From NCBI RefSeq assembly GCF_000350225.1, contig NW_005178983.1:310001-374000 (forward strand): DNA of 64,000 nt, written 5' to 3'. This DNA comes from Chondrus crispus. Taxonomy: Eukaryota; Rhodophyta; Florideophyceae; Gigartinales; Gigartinaceae. A program made the translations under genes and the position numbers. Shown here one piece after another: positions 52,101-61,070 of the stretch. The notes under the pieces were generated by a model. The model was not told where the DNA came from. It was given only the letters and a program-made list of their open reading frames with translations, and made no database searches. How positions within the stretch are numbered: position 1 is the stretch's first letter; each line of letters opens with the position of its first letter.

Positions 52101-53155
52101 GGGGGTTTGGTCTGAAGATTCCAGCGGAACAAGTCCTGAATTGTCTTGACATGCTATACTTTTCGCGAGAGCGCTTTTCAGAGGCACGGGCAAAGAACAG
52201 AATTGCTCGCGATGGTAGCACTAGGTCCAAATCGTGGCTTGAGTTAGTATGGAGGCTAGCAGCAGAATCTTCGTCTGCCGCGCAGATATTGTTAGGAGTG
52301 CCACCACCAACAGGGTGGCAAGCCCTGGGTCCAAGTGCCGCTGCTGATTTGGCCAATGCAGAAGAACGCTTCGGTGATGTACGCGACCGCCAAGATGATT
52401 CAAAATTGAAAGATACCACTATCGCCCTGAACAGCGCACCCGCAGGTGCGCCTCTACTCGCCATCGAACCAGCTCAGAATGAGCGCACCAGAAAGATTGG
52501 GAGTGGAGGACTCGGCGAGGTCCCTCCAAGTGCCACTCAAATCCCGTACTCCCATCCACGAATCGAAAGGACAAGTAGCCGTTCACGGTCGCGTTCGCGT
52601 TCGCGCTCTCGATCACGTGAACGTCGTACAATAGAGGACTATGGTGATTCTAGACGACGGTCTTCGTGGCGAGACTACGATGATGCGGATCAGAATTACG
52701 AGAGAGGGCAAAATCGTATATCGGATGATTCTCATACCACCAGGCGACGCAGTCGGAGCACTTCCCCAGGGTACATACATTCACATCGGTCCAGAAGCAG
52801 TTTAAAACATGACGACGCACACGTGAATGAGGAGGCCAGTCGTCGATCAGACTTGGGCGCCATTCACAATGAAGATATAAGTTTGTCCTCACGAAAGAGA
52901 CAAGAAGAAACTGATTATGAAATGGCTCTCAGACTGCAAGAACAGGATACCAAGCCTTCCAGGGTGGTGCTTGGTGGCGGAAGTTCACACCAAGGCACAG
53001 GCGATAGCCGTTTTAGTGGGGCTACCGATGCTGCTGGGAGGCTGTTATCCAAGGGGCTGCGCAGCGGAAAGAACCTTTCTGAAAAGGCGAGGAAGGCAGC
53101 TGTGAAGAGTGGAGCGATGGAGAAGTTGGGACTTGGGAGTGGTTCATCTAGGTGA
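49184..53155 (+). CDS. large helical-repeat protein with RS tail, possible TASH3/TSAUCER
   Basis: A 1,323-aa single exon from ATG 49184. Residues about 30-180 look like HEAT/ARM helices: FEGNRPPNRKILLHLRLLTY, ISELITLIESENVHVCRLAH, ALEREVIRPSPARRAAATKT. More helices at 290-360 (VPSTVRHSVALLELRSIVSR), 600-760 (FCAADAIIVLARGKIYG, VWPLTEIVEEDPNQFVRGRA) and 920-1010. An acidic stretch (DEDEDDDPEDEDDGKEL) lies near residue 540. Near 1126-1148 RS dipeptides follow one another, and DYEMALRLQEQD near 1250 resembles a ubiquitin-interacting-type helix. The early helices recall plant TASH3 (TSAUCER), a large subunit of the TSET/TPLATE endocytic complex, which ends in SH3; no SH3 is visible here. I hold that as a hypothesis; existence of the gene is secure. 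Confidence 0.85.
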   Translation: MAEASASTASAASPPPRQSKRSVQAAPPGNTGTHWTGPNEYLLAQLTRANYITSRGTPFEATPDNLCAALQRLVHFEGNRPPNRKILLHLRLLTYYPPNPIVISELITLIESENVHVCRLAHYHIRQNAPVQDAELYRDLMEALEREVIRPSPARRAAATKTLAKVFMNNDIARASDFVMDVFNCIGGARVKVPDQPAPRKIAGIEVPGTDKNKKKNQKRAAGRITTPGVNTSFLSRSIVKGETYDSKPTPGQQEAKERRRQAMDDGTGGTMQSARGNAEFIKSKFGKMLVGHTVMAAMRRLNRVATERAKVEAYLFDSGLMSVVPSTVRHSVALLELRSIVSRGSVSRYLVGRLPHKNPPASKRLHLEDLGARVYFARLLSSLAEDPNMSAFIPEEAPKQAKRDAHSKTPKSMKDALEASTFKEKASNLFKFLFNKEQISQAVGAVRSNAVDVITGSRMHRLKRDDSLGVEFAEALINLLKNPSNRVLTEALRGLSRRRWTTWFESPIPQGALYNSPELQDAEAYGGTADAWGIDEDEDDDPEDEDDGKELGAYENDVVGDDLHGSKGSLRASGLAQDEALDDLTRANEGSTWFSRLKSQRKERRDVRINEHTPFYLRKVGEGMVPALEVILRRINAALLHDEPVRRFCAADAIIVLARGKIYGHTSEEHQKLRKAQSAFQRSVQLSSSRALVSVQDAGYLGLTDGSAVAEERHPFQALVWPLTEIVEEDPNQFVRGRAAVALLFVITAGAGRGSGGGIDGDISVTSTSKSAKSDNSPLLVRYFKSFATHECTGSGTGLKLMSELIDYLVYEVLDVAPELAPSAVEMAELWAMSHPTVGVCGRLGALWEKVLSIGQGEVVGKSIFRAVACTPQQERMASAAVIFLRRRTLDLAIISVGSANVTGTALPEPLPQEVGVEMERYFSLLWHAALLGPSAECRTFAIEALGGAAALAGEPFRCCTYERLVEVVRMRGFGLKIPAEQVLNCLDMLYFSRERFSEARAKNRIARDGSTRSKSWLELVWRLAAESSSAAQILLGVPPPTGWQALGPSAAADLANAEERFGDVRDRQDDSKLKDTTIALNSAPAGAPLLAIEPAQNERTRKIGSGGLGEVPPSATQIPYSHPRIERTSSRSRSRSRSRSRSRERRTIEDYGDSRRRSSWRDYDDADQNYERGQNRISDDSHTTRRRSRSTSPGYIHSHRSRSSLKHDDAHVNEEASRRSDLGAIHNEDISLSSRKRQEETDYEMALRLQEQDTKPSRVVLGGGSSHQGTGDSRFSGATDAAGRLLSKGLRSGKNLSEKARKAAVKSGAMEKLGLGSGSSR

Positions 53156-53768
53156 GATATTCCGGGAACGATTACCTAGTAGAGCGTCAAGGGTCTGAAT
53201 GGAGCATCAGAGGAGGAAGAGGTATACCAGCCCTGCGTAGTCCACAACGAAGCGTGTAGGCTGTGAACGCCACAGGTTGATAAGCGTCTTGCGCACGTCT
53301 GTACAGTGTTGTGTATAACAGGTTGCTGCAGTACCGCCGCAATGTTGCCGGCAATAGGAGCGCTTTTGAAGGAAGTTATATGAATTCTCAAAAATCTGGG
53401 AATCGGTCAGCAAAGCTGCGAGTTCTTCGAAGGATGTTCATTTCAATGCTCAACATGGTAAGCGAGCCAGGTATGGAGCTGACCATCTGAACCCAATCGA
53501 TAGAGAGTTCACAGCATTCTCTCCAACCGCGGAGGAATAAGAAAATGATCCACTTTTACACTACATGATGCAATAGGGAACCCAGTTTCTGAAGAGACGC
53601 GTCTTCTTCCTATCGATATTTCAGAAGGCGAAGGTCCACAGAGCGATCTGCAGCGTACGAGCCGGTTTTGCACGAGATGCCTAATGCAAAACTGTCTCAA
53701 GCGACTTCATTTCGGGTCCTCGTCATCACATTAAATTCTCATACTTCTTCCTGATTTCTCGTTCCGTA
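53156..53768. other. convergent 3' region
   Basis: Lies between the stops of the large plus-strand gene and the minus-strand ARID gene. Short frames only. Confidence 0.5.
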
Positions 53769-54976
53769 TTACTTCCCATTTTTGCTTTTTCGGTCATTGC
53801 CAATATTGGACTCAACAAAGGTTTCCTTGTCGTCATTCTCTGCGCAACTGCTTACGTGGACTAGAGTTCTGGTAGAACCAGGGCCGCTGATCAAGTCCTC
53901 AAGCAATTCGGAGAGGGAGTGAACCTGAGTATCAGAGAGAAGCTGTCGCTCGCACAACCTTCGGATTTCATCTCTGTATGCTTCCAGCGAGTGAGCCGGG
54001 AGAATATGACACAACGTCTCAACGGCAAGATCAAGACACTTCCCGCTGTGGAGGAGCTGAAGAACTCCAGGGATGAACTCTTCGTGAGTCCCAGCTATTT
54101 TTGGGAACCCAGTGGCCAGATTTAAGCATATCTCGGCAACAGATTCCAGAACATCGACCATGTGCTGAAGGAAGAGCAATCTGGATATGTCTTTCAGGAA
54201 TCTCCGCACAAGCATATCAGGCAGTCCCCATTCCGGAGAGCAAGTAGAAAGTATCGAAAGCACTTTTCCGGAGATGCTGAAATCTGGGGCAGGATGAGAG
54301 ACTCCTTTGGATAGATTTTCAAAATCAGTGCTGGTTGCGTTGAGTGAAGTCGACGTTTCAAGTATGCGAAGAAGTCCTTCGGTTAGAATTTGGAGTGTCT
54401 TTCCATGATTTTTTGCGGACAAGAAAGAAGAACCGAGCCAAACAGTCTCTAGGGTACACGTCAAAAATGCATGGTACAGGTTTTCGCATCTCAACATCTG
54501 AGCAAGAAGCTTTAAGACGTCTCTGCGAAGAAACATGCGCCCCTTGTTCGCCGAATTCTTTGCCAGTTCAGATAAAACTTTCAGCGCACAATACGCCTGA
54601 GCGATAGTTTGTCTAGTACGGTCATCGTGACTTGGGGAGAATGGAAGTGAATCAATGTTGTTGCTTGGGGAAGCGATTAATTCACAACATTGGGAATCCT
54701 CGAGGAAGTCCTCCAATATCTTCAAGAGCCCCTCCAGAAGACCTTCCGCCGAGTCATTCGATGCCAAAACCACCCCATCCCCTGTACTAACAGCAACAGC
54801 AAGGAGATTAAAGAGAAATCCCTGCGTCTTTCGAACCGATTTGGCATCAGCAGAGAAGCCAAGTATGGTCTGTGCTAAGCACATGTCATGAGCAGTATTG
54901 TTTGCCGTAGGCTCATTGTTTGTTTCACCGGAAACATCGAAGCACTCTGCCACTGCAACAAGCACTGCTTCATTGC
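53769..54976 (-). CDS. helical-repeat C-terminus of the ARID gene (second exon)
   Basis: The minus frame lacks a usable ATG (its first codons, GTG CTT GTT GCA, are internal) and is open upstream to about 54990, as expected for a 3' exon. It encodes ARM-like helices: LVAVAECFDV, TQGFLFNLLAVAVSTGDGVV, EGLLEGLLKILEDFLEDSQC, IAQAYCALKVLSELAKNSAN, GRMFLRRDVLKLLAQMLRC, VDVLESVAEICLNLATGFPK, GVLQLLHSGKCLDLAVETLC. Then a helical end and a polar tail (residue 398). ARID followed by ARM-like repeats is the layout of SWI1/BAF250/BAF200-type SWI/SNF subunits. A splice of about 93 nt would join it in frame to the ARID exon (donor GTGATC at 55067, acceptor AAGGAAG near 54975); the exact acceptor is uncertain. 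Confidence 0.7.
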
Positions 54977-55062
54977 TTCCTTGTACTATAATGGGGTTTT
55001 AAAAACCACAGAGACATATGCACCGAGTGGAGGCGTCAGTATTCTATATGTATTCAAAAAGA

Positions 55063-56919
55063 TCACTTCAGATCCTGAACTAAGTATCTCAGAAGCTGCT
55101 CAACTGCACGTGTGGCAACGTTGAAAATTAAACGAGATTGAGATATCTTACTGTTGGCGAGCTCCATGGTTTGGGTCTCTGCAATGATAGCAAAGAAGTT
55201 GTGCTCCTGATATATACTATTCGCCCAGCATGGCAATGTGAAAGGATCTTGCGGGTCACCTTCAAGTGCCAGCCTAGCAAGTCTGTCACTGTTTGACAGG
55301 CCCTCACTCTGCCCCTTGAAAAATATGATTAAGTCATTGTTAATCCTACTCTCAGATAGATGATGGTGTCGAATTGACCTGCAACCTTTGCTTCTCGACC
55401 TCACTTGCATACATGCTCTAGTTTTTCTCTCTTTCACTTTTTCTTCGAAGACCCTCTCTTTCATATTGACGGCTTTGCTGGGGTTCTCTGGCCACTTTCC
55501 AAACACAATTCGCTGCTCGTAGTGGAAGAGTAATCGCTCATAGGCCCCTTTCAGAACAGATGCGGCGCTTGTGCATGTCTTCGGAATTCCCAGCTGTTGA
55601 GCCACAATCCGAAATGCTCGCTTCCTGACAACATTTTGAACACCACCAAGAAGCATGACTTCTCTTGCTAGTAGGAAAAGATCCAAGTCCCCGCCTCCAA
55701 TAACTGGAACCTTAAACGGTCCGTTTCCGATTTCTTTCAAAAACATCCTGAGGTCCTCGGCGAACAATTTACGGCATTCCGGTTCATTTCTTGTCCCAGT
55801 GCGATCGCAGTTATCCCTGGAGGCCAGTTTAAATCCTAGATTGTATGCACCTATTGAGAATGGATGATCATCCGAGAGCCGACCTCTGATTACTGTGTGA
55901 CGTCCCGCCTTTTGCAGAGGATTCTTCAGAATCGGCAACGATGCAATGTCGACTTTATCATCATGAACAACCTCTCGAGAGTGGGTAACTTGCCTCTGAC
56001 TCTGAACCTCGCCAAGACTTGCTTCATGATGGTCAGAAACGTTATCCGAATGTTCGAGTGAGGTGTGATGAGAGCCATCGGTTCCGAAGTGCAATGTCTT
56101 CTGAGTGATCGGTACGCTTCTGAGACCGTCTTCTGATGCAGACTTCGTATCGAGAGAAGCTTCAGAACTGACAAGAAGGTCTTCCTGACAAAAAATGTTG
56201 TTATCTGTATGCCTCGCTGTGAAGTGAATGTCCATTTCAGTAGCTTGGTGATTGGGTCTTTCGAGCAGATGACCAGTGAGCGGATCAGAAATAGACGGCT
56301 TTGAGTGATATGTATTTTGTTCGGATCCGTTGTGCTTTTTCAGTGTTTCAGCTTCTTCTTCTCTTGAGGAACTGCTCAGAACACCAGAATACAATGCGGC
56401 TGGGGAAAGCTGTCGAACAACTCTTTGCCGATGTTTTGGAGACAACAAAATAAGTTCTTCCTCATTTGGCATATTAGTGTGTAGTCGGACTGAAGTACCG
56501 GATTCATCTGAGATATCTAGAGCCGAATCGTACCTCCATTTCTCGCAAATACCCTTCCTTCCATTAATATGACTCTCATGGATGCCTGAGTATGCTGTGG
56601 GGGGTAATTGAGAAAGATCAATCTCACCCTCCTCATCTGAGTTGAAAAACGCATCTGTCCGGTTATTGTTCACGGAGGCCTTTATGTGCTCCGAGAACTC
56701 CATGCGCTCCTTAGTTTGGTTAGGAATTGAATCAGTCTTGTCCATAGTAGAATCATTTCCATTTTCTCGTGTACACGGTTTCATTTCTTTTGATTGATCC
56801 ATGCCTGAAGTGAAGTTTGCCTTGACTGTATTTGTACAAAGGACTCCACCGCCGCCTTCAGTTTCCCATATCTCAGATGTTGGTGAGCCATTGCGATCGG
56901 GCGGGTCTCTATTGGGCAT
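55063..56919 (-). CDS. ARID-domain protein, SWI/SNF-type subunit (first exon)
   Basis: ATG at 56919; 618 codons to a TGA that is probably inside an intron. Residues 1-370 are low-complexity and polar with acidic patches (FFNSDEEGEIDLSQLPP). The ARID/BRIGHT DNA-binding domain spans about 380-475: CRKLFAEDLRMFLKEIGNGP, FKVPVIGGGDLDLFLLAREV, MLLGGVQNVVRKRAFRIVAQ, SAASVLKGAYERLLFHYEQR. It is followed by a basic linker and helices (LSNSDRLARLALEGDPQDPF, FNVATRAVEQLLRYLVQDLK) that would continue into the downstream ARM-like exon. The family recruits SWI/SNF chromatin remodellers to DNA in the nucleus. The short TGA-terminated form is possible but less likely because the helix is cut mid-repeat. Confidence 0.85.
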   Translation of the reverse strand: MPNRDPPDRNGSPTSEIWETEGGGGVLCTNTVKANFTSGMDQSKEMKPCTRENGNDSTMDKTDSIPNQTKERMEFSEHIKASVNNNRTDAFFNSDEEGEIDLSQLPPTAYSGIHESHINGRKGICEKWRYDSALDISDESGTSVRLHTNMPNEEELILLSPKHRQRVVRQLSPAALYSGVLSSSSREEEAETLKKHNGSEQNTYHSKPSISDPLTGHLLERPNHQATEMDIHFTARHTDNNIFCQEDLLVSSEASLDTKSASEDGLRSVPITQKTLHFGTDGSHHTSLEHSDNVSDHHEASLGEVQSQRQVTHSREVVHDDKVDIASLPILKNPLQKAGRHTVIRGRLSDDHPFSIGAYNLGFKLASRDNCDRTGTRNEPECRKLFAEDLRMFLKEIGNGPFKVPVIGGGDLDLFLLAREVMLLGGVQNVVRKRAFRIVAQQLGIPKTCTSAASVLKGAYERLLFHYEQRIVFGKWPENPSKAVNMKERVFEEKVKERKTRACMQVRSRSKGCRSIRHHHLSESRINNDLIIFFKGQSEGLSNSDRLARLALEGDPQDPFTLPCWANSIYQEHNFFAIIAETQTMELANSKISQSRLIFNVATRAVEQLLRYLVQDLK

Positions 56920-57850
56920 GTTTGGTTCGTTTAAAGGCAGTTGCTGTCTCCTTTTTAAACAACAACTTTTAACAGCATTGTATGAAGTCCTGTTTGAGAC
57001 AAAATGAGCCCTACAGAGGAAAGGCGTTATCGCATCTGCCTCATAACGGTCCTGGAGGGAGGTGTGTGTGAATGAAACAGGCGTCTGCTACTGTGCAGAA
57101 GAGGCACAGCTCTGCGTGCACTTTTAAGTGCAAACCAGAAGGGTTATAGACTTCGGTGGCGCTATCAACAGATTTGTGAAGAGAGCGCAAGACGGATACA
57201 GGCGACTTTATCAAGGAGTTTAGACGTCAGATGACAGATTGTCTATTTGACTAGAAAAGGGGGCTCTAATCGTATTGTGCAACATATGGTGCATGATACT
57301 GTGTCAAGCCCTGTAGTCTCTGGAATCACATTTAACTTGGTAGCATTTTATCCCGCATTGAAAAAAGTCTCGGTTTGTCAATCCCGACAAGGGACGTCCT
57401 CCCCAGTAGTGGTGAAGATTCATACATATCATTGTCATGTAGCCTTCTCATCAAAAACCTCTGCAATGTTGGTAAGATCTGAGAGTCTGCTCCATGATAT
57501 GGTCATATTCTCAAATGCAAAGCAGCATATGTAGCAGACCGATATGTCTGTACCTGCACCGTTCTGAATGCGAAAACGGAAATCCTACGTATTTCATAGG
57601 CTCGGATCTTGTCTTAATTCACTTGAACACACGACACGTGGGAACAGTGATAGTGCTGACGATAGTCCTGATGTCAGGACTATCGTCAGGACTATCGTCA
57701 GCACTATCACTGTATCTGTCAACAGATACACCGCACGACATTACGTTGCAGATTTGAGTATTAAAGAAAGTTTGCTTCCTTTGACATGTTTCCTTTCTAT
57801 CAGCAAGGGCAATTTCTGGCTTCCAGTAGACGATACGACAGCGTCATCGT
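56920..57850. other. intergenic with a long hairpin
   Basis: Upstream region of the ARID gene and 3' flank of the BAG gene. No convincing frame. Holds the hairpin described separately. Confidence 0.55.
57644..57713. repeat. 28-bp perfect inverted repeat, 14-bp loop
   Basis: Arms 57644-57671 and 57686-57713 are exact reverse complements (ACAGTGATAGTGCTGACGAT plus AGTCCTGA). The loop TGTCAGGACTATCG partly repeats the arm. Immediately after comes ATCTGTCAACAGAT, a second small palindrome. It lies about 140 bp beyond the 3' end of the BAG gene. Confidence 0.95.
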
Positions 57851-58504
57851 CTACTGTGGTAGTGACTGCTGCAAGTGATTAAGTCCCTGCGAAAGATTAT
57901 CGACCACGTTCAAAGTTTGATGCAAACGATCGACGGCACTCTTTCTTTCTAGTTTCCATGCAGGTGGTGTCGAAGTTGCGATCGCCTTTTCATCTTGGAC
58001 GCTGTCAAGAGCGAGCAGCATTTCCATGCACGTTTCTGAGATCACTCTCAGTCTTTGTTTCAGAGAGCCCAGATTCCCTGTAGCCATGTTCTTATGGCCC
58101 TCTGGTGGTTGTGCAGTCTTTTTTAAATCCTGTAGTTCAGCTTCAACCGAGTCAAGCCTTGAAATAGCGGCTCGCACCCGCTGGCACATCTCTTCAACTT
58201 CACTACAGCTGCTATCAGAAGAGTAGGGCCCATTTGCACTATGACCTTCTCTCCTGACTAACAGCATAACTTTCTTGCCACCCTTCAATCCTTGCGATGC
58301 GAGGTCGATGTCATTTTCACTTGTAACTTTCTGTCCTTTGATAAGAAGAATTTGGTCTTCTGGTTTTAAGGAGGTAACTTTTTCGATTTCCCTCATCAGC
58401 TGCATGCTTGTGGTTTCGAGTTTCACGACGTAGCGCTTTCGACCATGCAATACCGTTATCATCGGTCCTCCAAGTACATCAAGAGCTTTGGAATTGTCCG
58501 CCAT
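57851..58504 (-). CDS. BAG1-like: BAG-domain co-chaperone with ubiquitin-like N-terminus
   Basis: ATG 58504, 217 aa, single exon. A ubiquitin-like fold at about 15-82: TVLHGRKRYVVKLETTSMQL, MREIEKVTSLKPEDQILLIK, GQKVTSENDIDLASQGLKGG, KKVMLLVRR. A short linker (SSDSCSEVE) leads to a BAG domain at about 108-210: MCQRVRAAISRLDSVEAELQ, LGSLKQRLRVISETCMEMLL, ALDSVQDEK, RKSAVDRLHQTLNVVDNLSQ. BAG domains bind the Hsp70 ATPase domain and act as nucleotide-exchange factors; the UBL links to the proteasome in BAG1-type proteins. UBL-BAG layout and length match BAG1 of animals and BAG1-4 of plants. The basic and polar residues on the third BAG helix that contact Hsp70 appear kept, but this was judged by eye. 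Confidence 0.88.
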   Translation of the reverse strand: MADNSKALDVLGGPMITVLHGRKRYVVKLETTSMQLMREIEKVTSLKPEDQILLIKGQKVTSENDIDLASQGLKGGKKVMLLVRREGHSANGPYSSDSSCSEVEEMCQRVRAAISRLDSVEAELQDLKKTAQPPEGHKNMATGNLGSLKQRLRVISETCMEMLLALDSVQDEKAIATSTPPAWKLERKSAVDRLHQTLNVVDNLSQGLNHLQQSLPQ

Positions 58505-59189
58505 TGTGTTACGATGGCAGATACAGCATAGCTAATAAACCCTCTCGCCCTTTATAAATGGAAGCGAAAGTGTGTGGCAGGGGGGAGGACAACAGACTAG
58601 GCATTGCGAACGCCTGTACTGTATCTGAGTTGACGATACGCGCAATTGAGTCGGGACGCTTCCTCTGTTTGCGAATGTTCGAGAATACTGCGGTAGGCGC
58701 TTCGGCTGACCAGGACAGTTGTACACCCATTGTGGTTTGTGGTCCCATTTTACAGTAACTACTCCACACCTTACAGAGTAAGGGTACAGTATCTGCGAGC
58801 TGCGGCGCTGCAGGTCACATTCATCAGGATGCCTACGAAAGCAGTCAGTTGAACGAAACCAGCCTCAGAAGACGCTGTTTTATAGTCCTACGTTTGTCAT
58901 GCTAGTCTCCATTCGCTCACCTCCAAGGACTCTGCCGCCATATCATCCCATACTGAACGCCATGGTGAACCGAAAGTGATGAGGTTCAAATAGGTGCCGA
59001 TAAGATATCTCAAACGAGTCCAAGAGACGGTTCCGTTGTGTCATTGCCTTCCCTCGTTGTAAGAGAGGTCTATCTCTTACAACGAACGAAGACAATGGCT
59101 AGGTGCGGGAAGAGAACGTCCACACCGGGGGCCATCGCAAAAATGAATTCTCTATACGATTTACAAGATACTATTCAATTACAATATTG
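58505..59189. other. intergenic, includes stem-loop 59055-59084
   Basis: Upstream of the BAG gene and downstream of NAA38 (both minus). No gene seen. CTACTGTAC/GTACAGT-type words occur near 58614 and 58770. The stem-loop is listed separately. Confidence 0.5.
59055..59084. repeat. 12-bp stem-loop in the NAA38 3' flank
   Basis: CGTTGTAAGAGA (59055-59066), loop GGTCTA, TCTCTTACAACG (59073-59084), perfect pairing. It lies about 105 bp after the NAA38 stop, so it may be in the 3' UTR. Confidence 0.85.
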
Positions 59190-59615
59190 CTATCCGTTTT
59201 CAATTTCGTCGTCAGTGGCGGGACGCGACCCCATAGGGTCCTCATCAGAGTCGGCGTTACCATATTGTAGATCCCGCGCAGACTCAGTTTCTAACTCTTT
59301 CTTCAGCTCGTTCATGTGAAGTAAAGGTCTTGGGTTTTCTGCGCTCTCCAGGGACACGGGAAATCGGATTTTCTTGATGCTGACAGGCGCGTGTCCAGGT
59401 ACCAAAACAGTTCCCATGAAATGCGTCTCTCCATCGCGAACGGATGAGAGAGCTACCTTGGCAGTCACATCAGTAGTGGAAACGAGAATCATGTTTCCAG
59501 AGTCGTCGTAACATTCAAGCCTGCCTTCGACGGTGCGGCCATCGGATAGCTCGACTCGTAATCTCTTGTCTAGGAGGGCGCGCACAGCCTCGACGGCAGG
59601 CCTTGGACCCTCCAT
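59190..59615 (-). CDS. NAA38: NatC auxiliary subunit NAA38 (Lsm-like, LSMD1)
   Basis: ATG 59615, 141 aa; the TTG just before it is not used in a nuclear gene. Lsm/Sm fold at about 10-85: AVEAVRALLDKRLRVELSDG, RTVEGRLECYDDSGNMILVS, FMGTVLVPGHAPVSIKKIRF. The motif DGRTVEG with a FMGTVLVPGHxPVSIKK segment is characteristic of NAA38 rather than of spliceosomal LSm proteins, which end in RG-type loops. The C-terminal 50 residues are acidic and polar. NAA38 joins NAA30 and NAA35 in the NatC N-terminal acetyltransferase at the ribosome. It is divergent from NOP16 with about 410 bp between starts. Confidence 0.82.
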   Translation of the reverse strand: MEGPRPAVEAVRALLDKRLRVELSDGRTVEGRLECYDDSGNMILVSTTDVTAKVALSSVRDGETHFMGTVLVPGHAPVSIKKIRFPVSLESAENPRPLLHMNELKKELETESARDLQYGNADSDEDPMGSRPATDDEIENG

Positions 59616-60025
59616 CAAGGTTCACAGTGTTGGTTCGGTGGTTGCGATCAGAAGGACGTATTTGGTACAGTTGGTTTTTCGCTTCACATTTGGGTTTTCA
59701 ACTCTCTGTGACGACTTGGCTTGAGTTGTTCTGAAAGCCTCGAGCTTGCAGAGTTGTATCCAGCTTTCGCAGCTCATAAAGAAGGTCGAAAATAGCGGTG
59801 AGTCCAAAAGAATTGTCACTTACACACGTGCAAAACTATATTGCCACGTGTCACGACGGGCATGCAACGACCCTCGCTGGCGCCCTGCGCCGTTGCGACA
59901 TTGCATCGTCTCGTCGTCGGCAGGGCTTGTTTGAACACCAGCACGCACAGAGAAACTCATCTGCGCAGGTTGGTGTTTCGCTCACTAAGCAACTGGATTT
60001 ATCGTGCTCTAGTACTTGACTGAGA
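59616..60025. promoter_or_regulatory. shared upstream region of NAA38 and NOP16
   Basis: 410 bp between two divergent start codons. Contains CACGTG-like cores (ACACACGTG near 59821, CCACGTGTC near 59843) that could serve as E-box/G-box sites. No TATA box stands out. The regulatory role is inferred from gene layout only. Confidence 0.35.
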
Positions 60026-60532
60026 ATGGTCAAGCAGAGACCAGGTTCCCGAAAGGACATGACAAAGCTCGGGACAGCCTCAAAGAAAGCAGCCAGACGG
60101 CAAGCAGCAAAACAAGCCAATGGTTTGGCAAACAGACGGACAATAGTTCACCCAGCCATGCGCGGCGCATGGGACCATCGAAAGAGTCCGGCAAGCAATC
60201 TTGCCAGCGTTGGGCTGACTGGTTCGGTCAATAAGATTTCCAAATCGCGCGACAAAATTGGAAGAACTATCGAAATTGCACCAATACCCACGTCAGTTCC
60301 ACACAACCATGTTCTGCAGAAACTGCAAGACGAAGCTAACAAGCCCGAACGCGAGCCAAATAATGTCGTGCATCCTGGGGAAAGACGTGCCCTTGAGAAG
60401 ATGGTCAAGAGGTATGGTGATGATTGGGAGAAAATGGCTAGAGATATCAAGCTCAATTACTTGCAATGGACCCCGAGGAAATTACAACGCAAGGTCGAGA
60501 GAATGAATGCTATTCTTGAAGAGAAGAGTTAG
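60026..60532 (+). CDS. NOP16: nucleolar protein 16 (60S biogenesis)
   Basis: ATG 60026, 168 aa, single exon. A strongly basic N-terminus (MVKQRPGSRKDMTKLG, KKAARRQAAKQANG). The NOP16 signature is at the C-terminus: NVVHPGERRALEKMVKRYGD, DWEKMARDIKLNYLQWTPRK, LQRKVERMNAILEE. The segment RYGDDWEKMARDIKLNYLQWT with QWTPRKLQRKV matches the best-conserved block of Nop16 in yeast and animals (YGDDYEAMARDIKLN...). Nop16 acts in the nucleolus in assembly of the pre-60S ribosomal subunit. Length is shorter than yeast Nop16 but complete at both ends. Confidence 0.88.
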   Translation: MVKQRPGSRKDMTKLGTASKKAARRQAAKQANGLANRRTIVHPAMRGAWDHRKSPASNLASVGLTGSVNKISKSRDKIGRTIEIAPIPTSVPHNHVLQKLQDEANKPEREPNNVVHPGERRALEKMVKRYGDDWEKMARDIKLNYLQWTPRKLQRKVERMNAILEEKS

Positions 60533-61070
60533 TTGCGCCGCAATGGGCCCTTTCAAAGTTCGACCACAGTATAGCATCTTCAAAGTGTGTAGAAATTCGA
60601 TGTATTGTGCAGCGGTGAGCCCATTGAGGCCTCACGACAGCCCAAGGCCAGTCCAGGATGCGAAAATCTCAATGTATTACTGCAGTCTGTGTGAACTTCT
60701 ACTGATCGTCCTTCCCGAATTTCGCGGCAGAGCCTTCGGCTCCAGCAGGACAGAGAAGGCCAATGTTCAGCCTTCTCTCGATCATTTGTGCCTAAGAAAA
60801 GGCTGTCTTCACAAACAGCCAATGCACACTGCACAATATACCGGCTTCGACTGCGGTCCAACGTTTCTGTAATTTAGACTTTGTGAATGTTGCGGGTGGG
60901 CTCTTGAAGAAATGATAGCGTTACTCAAAAAGCCGATGATGGGTACAGATCGACCTGAGATTGCTTTATATATCTAGATCCTCGGTAGGCTTGCACAACC
61001 CTTCACATCGTCTCCTAGCCAAACTCAGAGCAGATATGGATGCAGACATCCGAGTTCAGCCTACCTCACC
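60533..61070. other. no gene recognised
   Basis: 3' flank of NOP16. A short palindrome-like pair GAGAAGGCCAATGTTCAGCCTTCTC lies near 60755-60779. The 121-codon frame at 60507 overlaps NOP16's end and has no recognisable features. Confidence 0.5.

Noticed and set aside
52446-52892. Frames opposite the RS-rich tail of the large gene
   Set aside because: Complement of repetitive RS coding; the plus gene is continuous over 1,323 codons.
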